Shown here one piece after another: positions 1-12,000 of a stretch of DNA of 64,000 nucleotides. The stretch's first letter is position 1, and every line of letters begins with the position of its first letter. Made by a program: the position numbers and the translations under genes. A model generated the notes under the pieces. The model made no database searches. It worked only from the letters and a program-made list of their open reading frames with translations, and was not told where the DNA came from. This stretch comes from Apostichopus japonicus (Eukaryota > Echinodermata > Holothuroidea > Aspidochirotida > Stichopodidae), in NCBI RefSeq assembly GCF_037975245.1, contig NC_092574.1, positions 25,519,713-25,583,712 on the forward strand, in the 5' to 3' direction.

Positions 1-871
1 GATGACAATGTCCGTTACTTCATCGCCTGGCAACCAGTAAGTTGTTTTGTGTGTTGAGTGGGAAAGATCTGCCAAAATTCATGCAGAGTGATCAATCTTT
101 AACCATTTGAGCCTAGGGGATATTGGTACTGACATTCTGTCCTCTAGGCCTCAGCCCCTTGGCTCAATCTGTGCTGGGCGGTCCAGGTAGGTGCTCTTAT
201 TAAATGTGTCTTTCCTTCAGGAGATAAGGGTCAACCACATAAAACTATCTGATCCAGATGTGGGTTAATGTAGACTATTCTGTACCTGAGCCAGATAATC
301 CTGTATTATAATCAAGTTATATTTGCATATTCTTGTAGCTGGTTAGTTATTAATATGGATTTTATATTTGGTTAAAACATGGCACAAGCCAGGCAGCAGT
401 TCAGGCAAGATACATAATAGTACGGTTAGTGATGCAAGCAGGATGTGAAGTAATTGTCAGCTGGACTAGTTGAAGTTTTAAGAAATCAGCACTATTTTGG
501 AAATTAATGCATGAATTAATTTCCTTTCTTCTTAGATCGGAACAAATGTGGAAGAATATGCAAAGAAAAGCCAACTCAGCAGAAAACAGCCACACCTCTT
601 GGCCATTGGAAGCAATGTGACTGACTTGCAGCAGTTTTTTGTAGTTCTGGATGGAGTTGCCCTACCTGTTTCCAGGCAAGCATGTGGAATTGTAGCAGCA
701 GCTACAGATATTCTAATGAAAGTTCATTATGTTTTTATTGTAGCATATGCGGTGCAGCTCACAGATTTCTACACCTTTATCCAAACTGTGGTGTATGGCA
801 TACCTCCATCAGGTCAAAAGATAAGTAATCGTGTAAAGGAGATAAGGATTGCTTTGCAAAATGTGGAGTAG
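1..871 (+). CDS. 3' end of an unrecognised protein-coding gene (two exons, partial)
   Basis: Two exons can be joined in one open frame. The first runs off the left edge and ends at position 36 before a GTAAGT donor, with 12 codons ending in AWQP. The second starts at 536 after a pyrimidine-rich tract and CTTAG, and runs to a TAG stop at 869-871. Both junctions are phase 0. The visible C-terminus is about 124 residues. It includes a stretch around RQACGIVAAATDILMKVHYV and a region rich in aromatic residues (LTDFYTFIQTVVYGIP), which reads like a folded helical segment. I recall similar tails on uncharacterised animal proteins but cannot name a family. No signal peptide or membrane segment can be judged because the N-terminus is missing. 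The next gene downstream is on the opposite strand, so the two are convergent. Confidence 0.62.
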
Positions 872-1702
872 AGACTGTTCACAGTTTAGTTTAAAAGCAT
901 AAAGGAAAGTTTTTTGCAAGCGTGTCTGAAAATTTATTCGTTTTAATTACAAGCATTAATCTCTTTCATGATTTCTCATAACGTTTCTTAAGTAAGTTGC
1001 AATGGCCATTTTGTAGTAGAAAAACATGCCGTATGTTTTATCTTTGGGATCAGTGTTTCAATTCTTGTAATCCTTTAGAGCTTAGTATGTAGCTATTATC
1101 TAAAGTGTAGTTGGATTTTTGACATTAACAGAATTATAAGGCCTACAACACAGGGTAAACAAATACAAAACTGACCACTACACAACTTAGACCCACATAT
1201 ATCTCTAAAATCATCTCCAGATGAACCTGGTTGTGATGGATAAATCAAGTTTTGACCAGTTATTCAGGTTGTACAGTTGATAATTTAAGTTGCTTATAAA
1301 CATGGGAGGGATACTGCTTGCACCAGATCTCAGCCACAGCCACTCACATGAATTACTCATTAATAATTAATGACTCACAATATGTCAGGCACTTGTTCGC
1401 CCTTGGGAGCGTAGGTTTACCTAACTTAGTCTTGATTGGGTGTTGTCACTGTTACTTTTATCTTGTTTTAAAACATTCATTCAGACTGTTAGAGGATATT
1501 CAGTGTTTCAGTTTATTTTTGACCCATTTGGGGATCAAGTTGGTGTTATTTTCATTTGACTTCATGAAAAGAGTGGAGTGAATAGGTTTGAAGATGTTGT
1601 TCAAAATAAGGGACCATGGAAACTCAACCTCATTGGGTGGTAAAAACTGGTTTGTTTATTTATTTAATTTTTGTCCAATCTGAGATCTTATCAAGTTGGA
1701 AT

Positions 1703-1742
1703 CTGGATTTTACTGGATTTTACTGGATTTTACTGGATTTTA
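1703..1742. repeat. Short tandem repeat, 10-bp unit x4
   Basis: The unit CTGGATTTTA is repeated about four times head to tail. Non-coding. Confidence 0.8.
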
Positions 1743-2099
1743 GGGGTGCATAGTCCCATCTACTGTCAATATCACTCAGTACTAATACAGTAAATTAATA
1801 TCATGTTTTAACTTAGTAACATCCATGGCTAAATGTAAACATAAAGTTAGGCTAGAACACTATGCATGGATATACTCTAGCACTTCTGGTCAACAGCCTT
1901 AAATTTTTATAGTAAACAAAGGGCTTAGCTGACATACTTAAGCTAATCTGTCTACACTATATGGTTTAAGTCTAACTCATGATTTTATTTCTCAAGTACA
2001 GGAAGCAATAAAAGAAAGAAAGAAAAGAAATGTGTTCCCTTTTATTTCAGTCAGGTGATGCTGTGTTTTGACCTACCCTTTACATTCCATATTTTGCAA

Positions 2100-2375
2100 G
2101 TGATACAGATTCTGAGTCTACAGTAAGTGGTGCTCTGTACACCCTAATACTGACCTAAGGACTTGCACTTACAGGTGCCTACTTTGCTCTTTCCAGTGCT
2201 GGTGGTAGCACTTAAAGTGCGGGACTGTTGCAGCACTTTTCAGGTGCTGGTATAGTTAGCACCATTGAGAGTGTTATTTATAGCACTTAGGGTGCTGTCC
2301 CTCTCAGGGCTCTTGGAAAGTGCTGTAAAATAGCACTCTATGTGCTGTTTTCAGCACTTTGGTTTTTAGAGTGTA
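2100..2375. repeat. Cluster of short palindromic GTGCT/AGCAC words
   Basis: Within about 275 bases the pentamers GTGCT and AGCAC, often extended to AAGTGCT or AGCACTT, recur more than a dozen times in both orientations. Some form small dyads such as AGTGCTGTAAAATAGCACT. The segment ends near TTTTTAGAGTG. It looks like the body of a small non-autonomous mobile element or a decayed satellite, but I could not define its ends. Confidence 0.4.
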
Positions 2376-2654
2376 TATAAATATATCCGAGTTGTACCAT
2401 GATCAAATCAATGTCTATTTGGAAATTCTTACCAGGTTGATTTCGATTGCTCTTCTGTGGTTTCAGTGCCTACCTATCTAGTGTCCCATAGACATCAAAC
2501 GCTCCTTGAAAACATTCTGGAAGCAATGGTTGGAAATACCAGAAAGTATAAACTGGTTGAAAGGGATAACTTGAAACACCTGCTAACGTCTGGCAACCAG
2601 TTTTAGCAAACCATTTTATTTTTACAAACTAAGTGAGTAACACGCTGTATTGTT

Positions 2655-2725
2655 TTCGTTCATTCATCCATTTATTCATCCATCCATCTGTCCATCTGTC
2701 CGTCCGTCCATTCATTCATTTGTTT
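2655..2725. repeat. Degenerate tetranucleotide microsatellite
   Basis: A run of ATTC/ATCC/GTCC tetranucleotides lying just 5' of pseudo-exon 3 in the minus-strand sense. Confidence 0.7.
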
Positions 2726-4349
2726 AAAAATGTATAAATAGATACATAAAATGCAGTTGTGAATAGTAAATATTCAATAGTCATGTTACGTAATTATTAC
2801 TAACCTTTCAGTTTCTTGTCATCTGCCACGTTGCAATGAATAAAGCGAACTTTGCTGCTGCCAAACTTTTCAAAAAATTTGTTCACAGTTTCCTTTCCCA
2901 AATCCTCGTTTATATCGAGAATGGCAACAAACTATATAGAGAAAAAATGGACCCTTAGTGAAATTTACATATGATTGGACAATACTTCAGCATGTTATGC
3001 TGGCCGTGCGAAATAGCACACAAGTCTTAAACGTACACAAGCATGACAAAAAAATATTGTAGCTCCAGCTGTACTACAAGAATACTGTGTTAATAAATGT
3101 CTTCGAGATACTCACGTTTATGCTACATAAGTTTGACCTGTGAGTCAAACCGACTTCATGGGCCAATCCAGACGGGGAGGGATTCAGTGTTTTTGAGAAA
3201 ATGATCGCGGTAACTTATATATACTTTCCGTTCTTTTGTTATGTACATAAGCGTACGGGACTACCTTCGTTTGGGGGTACCTTCTGAGCAATGAGAGGGG
3301 TGGCACCCCCCCCCCAGTCGCATATGGTTAGACCTATGTAGGTCTTATATAGATAATTGTCTGGGCCCGCTAATCGGGTTTTCGTATTATTAGGTTAAGC
3401 GCGGCGCCTTGTTATTATTACCTCAGGATCATTTTCTCTTTTGACTGTGTAAGTTCGTCTTGCCTCATTAAACTTTCACGAAAATTCACATAGGCCTAGC
3501 CTACGACCCCCTAACCCCCACTAAAAAACAGTTTAGTTTTTTTGGCTAATCACCATACAGACATTTCCATATTTATAACACGATAGGCCATTCAAAAATA
3601 TGTCAAGCTAAACAGCTGGCCTATAGTCGCCGCAATTTGAGGTCCCTTATGGCATCGTCCTTTTGACAGTAATTTGTTTGGTTTTCGTCCATCGGTTTCG
3701 GTTGTTGGAACTTAAGAAAAAGGGCCTATAGTCGCCTGTGCAGCTCTGCGTTCCAAAATGTTGGTATTTACTATAGGGTGCTTTAAAATAATGATCCCCG
3801 AAAGTACAGAATAATTTCTGGTAGAGCTATATATTATCCCATTAACGAGTAAATTTATACTTTCTGTACTTAAATACTGGGTGATTATACCCTCAAGTAG
3901 GAACTTTACACTATTTATAAGTGAAAACCAAATACAACCACATGAAGTACATAATTAGCTCTTAGTTTGTTTGATTTTACCCTGTAATGCATGATACTTC
4001 AAAATAAATGGTGTCGGTGTGATATACCCTTTTTTTATTGTAAAATAATATACTTAGAAGGGTTATTTTACACCTTGTTACTGCGATATACACAATTCGT
4101 GCAAAAGTACATGTTATGTGGGTAAAATTACCCTTTTGATTGAAGAGGGTACGTTTTTTGGAAAGTGAGTGTTAATTAAGTACTGTAAATGTGTACATGT
4201 ATACATAAATCATTGTGTCTTATTACACGCAGAGTCTGAAATCTACCCACAGAGATCAAAAATACACCAACCGGCTTTACCTTGGGGTATATGTGCACGT
4301 TACCGGGTAATGGCCACGGCAATGGTTATATTGCCAAGGCAATGATTAC

Positions 4350-4510
4350 AAGAGTGTTAGCTCGGTGGTTAACGCCGGTGCCTTTCAATCATAAGGTCCC
4401 GAGTTCGAGTCACTCATATGTATGTCGTCCAGTTACAGAGTTGTTGACAATTGACAATGCATAATCATGGACGTTAAATATGAATCTAAGAGACTGACTT
4501 CGGTGTGTTG
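4350..4510 (+). repeat. tRNA-derived SINE-like element
   Basis: An RNA polymerase III A box (TAGCTCGGTGG) is followed about 40 bases later by a B box (GAGTTCGAGTC), the internal-promoter spacing of a tRNA. The following bases do not fold as a tRNA acceptor and continue as a non-tRNA tail. It lies in intron 1 of the broken HPGD-like copy, next to exon 1. The right boundary is approximate. Confidence 0.5.
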
Positions 4511-4624
4511 ATGATCTCCATAGAGCCCGAATCTCTTACCTTTGCTCAGGAGACGCTGAGAGACTGCTTTACTTATCCCGTCAGCTCCACCTGTAACCGA
4601 GGCTACCTTATTCTTAATCTTCAT

Positions 4625-6075
4625 CTTACGTTTGCTCTGTTCACAGCTTTATATAATTACTAACAATTGCGCACAAGATCCAAAATGTCTTGTATGCACT
4701 CAAATCGTTGTTTGATTACAATTTAACGTTTTATATTGTTGTGTTGGTGTACTAGTATGACCAGGGAGCTGTTAGAGTAGCAGCACCCTGGTATGACCAA
4801 GGAATATCTCGTACGATTTATGATAGAACCATACATCCAGTGCGATAACATCTAGGTCAAAGGTGAACCAGTCTGACACTTCGCTGTTTGCGCTATCAGC
4901 ACAGAACTATTAGACTGTGCAAAGCCGCAAATCGCTATTTGTATTCATCGTCTCACAGATTGGATTCCTGTTTAAATTTTAATGCTGACGTATTCGCTGC
5001 TTTAACTCACTTAGTTAACCAAACGAAACACGCAGTACAAAACACATGAGAACGGGCTTATATATTTATACGTCTTTATTCTAAACGAGTAAATGCCGAA
5101 CTGGTTTAAGTTGATACATATTGGTGTATATACAATCTGATATTTGGTATATAGAGGTCATTAGGTCAGCGGATAGACCAACGGGTGGTTTCGAAGAACC
5201 ACATACTATATAAATATACTACAGATGCCTTGGTCAATTTTGTTTCAATTGGAGTTGAAGTTATTTTCCGATAATTCATACATATTCATGTATACTTCTT
5301 TTGGTTTCCCAAGAGGTAAAACTATGGAGTCACTTTAACCGACCTTGCAGAATTGGGAGGGGGACCGCGTTCCGTAAAGTCGGCAATGACTATAACGCGG
5401 ATCATTACGGTAATTACTATTACGGTTAGATTCGGCCAACACGGCAACATACAGACACACTGTACTCAAAGCCGAAGACTTCGTTTGGTACAAATCCTTT
5501 GAACAGCGACTGCAGACCGACATTTCTCAAAAAAGGTTACTTTTACTAAAATCGTATTGTCTACAATATTTGGCAATGTTAATAAACATTCAACAGGTAA
5601 GACGAAAAGGAACATTAAAAGTGTACTTGGTAAGATTAAATTAGTAAAGGAATTAACTTTTTAATCCAGATAACACAATCACAGCGTTGGTATGGAACAA
5701 CATAATCGTATAAGTTAGCTAGGCGAATCTTCATTAAAAAGAGAGGGGGTTGACAAGAGGAATAAAGTTAAACAAAACAAAATAACGAAGAGAATGAATA
5801 CATTTAATTTATTTGTATTTTGAAAGCAAATAACTGTGATAGTATATTTTTGATATGATTATTTATACTATTATTGTTTTGTTACCAGTAGCAATATTTA
5901 GTACTCAATATATCATTTTCCTGTGGAAAAATTGAATGGCTAGCGTATTTGAAGATTATTAATTATGAATAACTACGGAAATCCAATGTATGTTCCTATA
6001 GATACTGTAATACATCCCCTCTGGTTGACAAACATCTTATTTAGCAGGAATCAGTAGCAGATAGAGCTCCCCTGT
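4625..6075. other. Intergenic DNA between two HPGD-like copies
   Basis: AT-rich DNA between the start of the broken copy and the stop codon of the intact gene. It should hold the broken copy's old promoter and the intact gene's 3' UTR. No open frame, RNA gene or element with clear ends was seen. Confidence 0.45.
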
Positions 6076-9000
6076 CTATGTCACAACTTTAATGCCTTCA
6101 CTACCGACAGCAGTAATGATGTCTCCGTGTAAGCTCTCGTCCTCTATCGCCAAAATGAAGGCATCCACAACAACTGAAACACTAGAAAGAAAAATAACCA
6201 AATCGTTTAAAGAACAGTTCATCGCGAGTCGTTTAAATTAGGCCTATTTCATTATTTGTCATGAAACTTGGGTAGTTAAGTCAAATGTATTGCATTGTGA
6301 TGGCTTTTTTAGCATTGGAAATCCGCAATCAGCTTTAACCACCATCATGGGCGGCGATCATGGGGGGGGGGGGGATATGTCCCCGCAATATTTTAGGTGG
6401 GGGGATATAGTATCTAATATCCCCCCAATATTTGGTGGCATAGTTTTTTGTGTGGCTATAAATAGAAAATAATGCGTGAGATTATTTATCCAAATCATAT
6501 CTGGCGGTGGCTAAAACTTCATCCAACACAGCTGCATGAGGTAAATGACTCTTCGTGGTCGTTTCTGTGACCCGTGATCGTATAGCATGTTGTCACTCAT
6601 GATTATTATCAAAATATCTGTTCATCTCTTGTGTATGATTGTAAGTACGTACAATCATATATGTGAGATCTGTCACTCCTATCCCACTTGTTAGAGTTGC
6701 ACATGCCTCGATTGCACCTGTTTCACATGTTCGTAACTTAGGAGTCATATTTGACAAAAATCTGAACATGGAGTGTCATGTAAATGATATCTGCCGGGCT
6801 GCATTTCTCGCTCTTCACAAGGTTGGTAAAATTCTTCATTTTTTGAACGATCAAACTACCGAGAGACTTGTCCATGCTTTTATTACATCACGCTTGGACT
6901 ACTGCAATATTGTGCTCTTTGGTCTCCTTGATAGTCAACTGGCTAAATTGGAACGCATTCAAAACTCTGCTGTCAGGCTGATCACTCGCACTAGCCCTGT
7001 CTCTCACATCACCTCCATACTTCATGACCTTCATTGGCTACCTGTCAAACTGCGTATTGATTACAAGGTACTCCTGTTAACCTTTAAATATATTCATGGT
7101 AGGCCTATTGCGCCACACTACTTTGGTGAACTTGTTCAAAGTTATACCCCAACTCGCCGTCTGCGCTCTAGCACCCAATCATTGCTCTCTATGCACCCTG
7201 TGTCCACTAAATCTTATGGCGAGCGATCTATCCAGTACTCCTCAACCCTCCTTTGGAATAAACCCCCAATCAACATAAAGAATGTCGTGTCTGTGGAGAT
7301 GTTCAAAACTGTTTTGAAGACACATCTGTTTTCATTGTTATAATTGTTATGTTTACTCTTATTGTATATTGTGTACATATCTTTCACTTTCTTTTGTACA
7401 GCGCGGCGAGACTTTATTGTAACTTGCGCTATATAAGAACTGTTTATTATTATCCACATCGATATGGGTTCACTGGGTTTCCATTTGGCCTGTTTCCTAC
7501 AAGATTTCCAACCGCAGGCGCGAAACCAGGGGGGGGGGTGCCAAGGGGGAGACCGCTCCCCCCCTTGAGCATATTTTTTGTATTTTTTTTTATGATATCG
7601 AAGTTTTATGGTAGCCGTTATAAGAGGTTTTAATATTTGTATACCAATAAATTAACCGTGTCTGAATTTTCGAAAATTCCCTGACCAACATTCTTCATCA
7701 TACTTCCCTCTACCCGTGCAATTTTGACCGGTCTGTTAGGGGTTGAAGGGTTTTTTTCTATATTGGTTGGCCATAGATGAAATTTTGTGCAACATTATGG
7801 GTATGTTTTGAAGTGAATTTATTATTCAAATTCTGAACAAATAATGGGCTTAAAACCTTGAAAAGTGGGGCTGACGGGTATTGTGAGCCGTTACTTAGAA
7901 TTACCTACAAAAGCAATGATCCACAGGAGATGCGATGAGTCGAACATGATGTGTTACTGGTGACAATCTTGAAAAAGGTTATGGATGAAAAAAAAAACAC
8001 TATTGGAAAAACTTGGTTCTCAGGCAAAAGTGTACATCTGGTTGGTCATTTTCAAGCCCGAGAAGTGCCATTTCCGGTGATCTGGGGGCTATCAAAACCA
8101 GAAATTTTCTTGTACGCTGCGCGCCAACCAATGGTGGCGCTCCGCTTTGATAGTATTTTGGGTATAAAAGTTCCTACGCGCCTGTACCCAAGCAAATGCC
8201 CCCCCCCCCCCAATATTTAAAACAAATCGCCGCCCCTGACCACCATAATATCCTGTTACAGAATAAGTATTTAATAAACGTAATTCATGTAATCGCATGT
8301 AAACGTATGTAATATAGAAGACGTACTTTGTTACATAGTCCTTGTTATTGTCTAATTCTTTCGTCATAACGTTATCATCCACGACGTCTTGTTTCTTGAA
8401 TATGTTGGTTAAGACTATCCCAGGGCAAATCGCAACCACTCGTAAGTCTTTACTGAAGTTGTCTGCACTTGCCTATTCATAGTGAAAATATGGCAAGGTT
8501 ATGATCAACTTCAAGCATACAGATATATAATATACAAAATGCATAATTCGGTGTTCATTAACTTAAATGGAGGTCGAAGTCACGACGCAAGCAGAACCAG
8601 TAACTGTAAAGTGTTACCGGTACGTGTGCTAGACGGTTCTGCTAGAATTGTCTGCTAGAATATATGCTAGTATACACATCAATAGTAACCAATAGGGAAA
8701 ATCTAAACAAAAAAATTCTAAAACCATAGGGGATAATTTCAGTCGATGATTCGATCTTAAAAGTTGCACAAATTGGGACTGAATTAACTACCCATTAAGG
8801 AACTAAACATGGAGTACCGGCAGTGTTGGCCCTAATATAACGTGCAAAATGTTCTAAGCGCTTTCAAAGTTATTTTCCTGCTGCTTTTTAAAACTGCCAA
8901 GTTTATTCCCACGGTTAAGGAGGATTCAATAAAAGGAAAGGAAAGTTTCTATCCGAAGAAAATGTCGATGACCTTTATGGCTACACATACAGATCAATAA

Positions 9001-12000
9001 AATAACGTCTATAAGTTCTTGTACAGTGTTATTACTCACACTGGCTATAGTTTAGCTTTTAGTTTCAAACACAGACAATTATCATCACCTTATCGGAAAA
9101 AATCTTAATTCAATAGGAAACCAAATATTTTGTGAGCTGACAAACACAATGAATTAGAAATAAGATAAAAAGAAAATTAAGAATAATTGGTTCCTGACGT
9201 TATCCGGAGTCTCTTGATATGAACAATTGAAAGAACATTGGTTACTTGGGCAACCTTATTAGAGGTTAAGAAACAATAGATCAACATTATGTATAACGCG
9301 GAACCGAATTATTTTCTAATTTAAAGAACATGTGTTTGTATATCACACCCTTTTTTTTCTCATTGTATAATTGAACACACATCTTCTCATCTTCTCCCAT
9401 CACCATTCTGTTATAGAAAACATTTAATTAAACGATACTTAATTGTGAAAATTGTCGGTCTAGAAATAAAGAACCATAGAAGCGTGGAAAACATAAATTA
9501 AAATGATATCGGTCATATTTTCGTCATAACTGCTGACAAACGTCATCATGAAACGTACAAAAACAATCCGTCAATACAAATACGATTTGATTTCTACTAT
9601 ATACAACAACTATTATTTGAGGGTTTTAACCGAAAAAACTACCTTCTACACACGACGGTGCAACGTTTGACGACGTTTACATGACTTCTTCGTAATATAT
9701 AGACGAATAGGTATCCTATAATCATCTTTGTCTTCTAAATCACACAAGACCCAACCGATCTTGGCCTTAAGAGAGGAACAATTGACAAAACATAACCTAC
9801 CGGCAAAGATTTGGTAAAGGCCACTACGCCATGTTTAGCTGCAAAGTAGCTACTGTTCAGGATGTTTGTATCCTGAACCACCATGCCTGTATACAGAAAA
9901 GGAGAAGAAGAAGGAATGGATTATATAGCTTTACATAGAAATTACATTGGATTGGATCACTAATCTATTTAATTAAAGGGAATCTCTAGTATTATAGATA
10001 TTATGGAAGCAGTTGTTATCGGGTATTATACATACCAGTAGGTTAATAGGTAACAATATATAGTATACTCAATCACAACAAATAAACTAATCTGCAGTCT
10101 TATGTTATCTCCATGTCAACGTTCACACCAATATAAAGGTATTAGACCCGAAGACTCGTCACCAAACGTCACCAAAACGTAAAAACTCGAGTCTACCAAA
10201 CGTGACCAGCTCTCGGGGTACATGCCACATGACCGTGGTGTATAGGCCACATGGGAAATGGTAGTTCGCAAGTTGAACTTGCCGTTTGGTATAAAAGTGG
10301 CAGAAGTGATATGTGGTTCTGGATCCTACTACCAGTGTCTCGGGAAAAAGCAGGAAAATGTATATATATATACCCGAGAAGGGTAACAGTTATGAAGATT
10401 TACTTAAGTTAACGTTCAAGTTAGCTAGTCATAACGCAAGCGAGTTAACATGTTTACTTATTGACTTTATTGACAAAAGCCCAATTGTTGAAACGACTCA
10501 AACTCGCCAGTCGAACAGTCGTCAGCAGTATATAGCAGTATGTATTTTTGTTTTAAATGTCAGAAAGACGATTTACTCTGAAATTTCTTTGGAATGTATC
10601 TCCTTCTATTTCTCCTTCTTGTTGTTCACCTTTTTTTCGAAAATTATTGAGTGGGTAGGAGGGAGATACACCCCGTTACTCCCGACCTGCTCCACTAATA
10701 CAGGCCTATATTGGAATGTGTCATCTTCTTCTTGATTGTAATTAGGCAAATTATTAAGTGTGGCTAGTCAATACCTAAGCCATCCTATCCGTGGTTCATA
10801 TAGGCCTTTGCACCAAACTGCTTTAAGATTTGATCATACTTGTCTTAGTTGTATACATTTACTCGATTGACTTCTCTCTCAAATGGAACTTACCGGAGAT
10901 TGATGATGTGTTTACGATGATGCCTTTCTCTGGTCTTGGTTCTTTCGTCATTAATTCTTCAGCGATTAAACATCCATTAATGACTGCCAACTACAATATT
11001 AAAAGTGTTATCTATGTCAATATGTACATTAAAGAAGACAAATGTTAGGGTACATAGGTTGTTTGTTTGTTTTGTTTCTATCTCATAGAGAGCAGTTAAT
11101 GAATATCGGTCAGGAAATGGGAGGGTGGAGGGCAAGTGAAATAGTGGTACGTACAGCACATATTAAGCTTTCAAATTTGATCAAGTTTAAAGATAAACTA
11201 CCTAATGCATTGTCAACGATCGGACTTATTACAGGCTTGCATTAGTTTACCTGACAATATAGAAACAAGCAACATCAAAAACTTCCTCCTCAAATATGAA
11301 TAGAGTATTTTTGCTAAATCATATTAGGATATCTTGATACTATCTTTATGATAACGTATGGCCGTTTACTGGTTACTTTGGAAAGGTGACGCAGGTGCCA
11401 ATAGCCCGGGGTTATATGAAGGAAAAAGGATGGCGGAGCCGAGGTCTGTCCAGGTAATCGGGGGTTGCCAGCCTACAGTAAACTTATATATAGCCCTGGA
11501 GATATTATCAACTCTTTTGCTCTTGATACGCACTACTTGTAATACTCATCCCCACCCCCGCAACTCGAATAGCCATCTGGCCGAGGAAACCCTCATTATT
11601 ACCAAAGAGGCCGTTTGTGAAAGTAAACTTGATAGGTCGTCATAAATTGGCGTTATCGAAAAATATGGCTAATAATGCAGTATTATTTGATTAAAATGTT
11701 GTACGGCAATGGTTTTCAATTAATTTTCTACGAGGGCCAGAATGCCCCCCAAAAAAAGGTTGCAAGGAGCCACTGCTTGATGGAATCGAATTCCCAATAT
11801 CTCTATAGATTGACAATGTGCATGGTATGTAGGTTAGAATTGTGGCCATGCCTTATTAAGGCGTTACGGGCCAGCATCCACAATAAGAGCATGCCAAGTA
11901 TTCCTCCGTGGGCCAGATAGAAATCTCAAGGGCCGGATGCAGCCCGCGGGTCCCCTTTGAGAGCAGCTGCTATATAGTGTAAGCCACTTCCAAACGTTAT

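Larger units (their letters stand above)
872..2432. other. 3' UTR and intergenic DNA, no gene recognised
   Basis: AT-rich DNA after the stop of the + strand gene. Its first few hundred bases are probably that gene's 3' UTR. The only structures seen are a short 10-bp tandem repeat near 1703-1742 and a cluster of GTGCT/AGCAC words at 2100-2375, both listed separately. Confidence 0.5.
2433..4624 (-). pseudogene. Broken HPGD-like short-chain dehydrogenase copy (exons 1-3 only)
   Basis: Three minus-strand blocks match exons 1-3 of the intact gene at 6076-16137. Exon 1 is 4540-4624 (starts MKIKNKVASVTGG). Exon 2 is 2805-2931 (127 bp, the same length as in the intact copy, with the VAILDIN NAD-binding strand). 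Exon 3 is about 2433-2516 (ends in AIEINL before GTAAGA). Three lesions are visible. Exon 1 is 85 bp against 93 bp, so its GTAAG donor leaves it in phase 1 while exon 2 needs phase 0. The Rossmann motif reads TGGADGIS instead of TGxxxGIG. Exon 3 is 84 bp against 104 bp, has lost the NNAG segment and contains an in-frame TAG. No exons 4-7 were found before the convergent gene at 871. A residual transcript is possible but a working enzyme is not. Confidence 0.8.
6346..8238. mobile_element. Non-autonomous hAT element with 8-bp TSD ACCACCAT
   Basis: The ends CATGGGCGGCGAT and ATCGCCGCCCCTG are inverted repeats with one mismatch. They are flanked by an exact 8-bp direct repeat, ACCACCAT, at 6338-6345 and 8239-8246, the length typical of hAT. 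No transposase was seen. The element sits in the last intron of the HPGD-like gene. Inside it are a LINE 3' fragment and a second TIR element, so it acted as a landing site. Confidence 0.85.
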
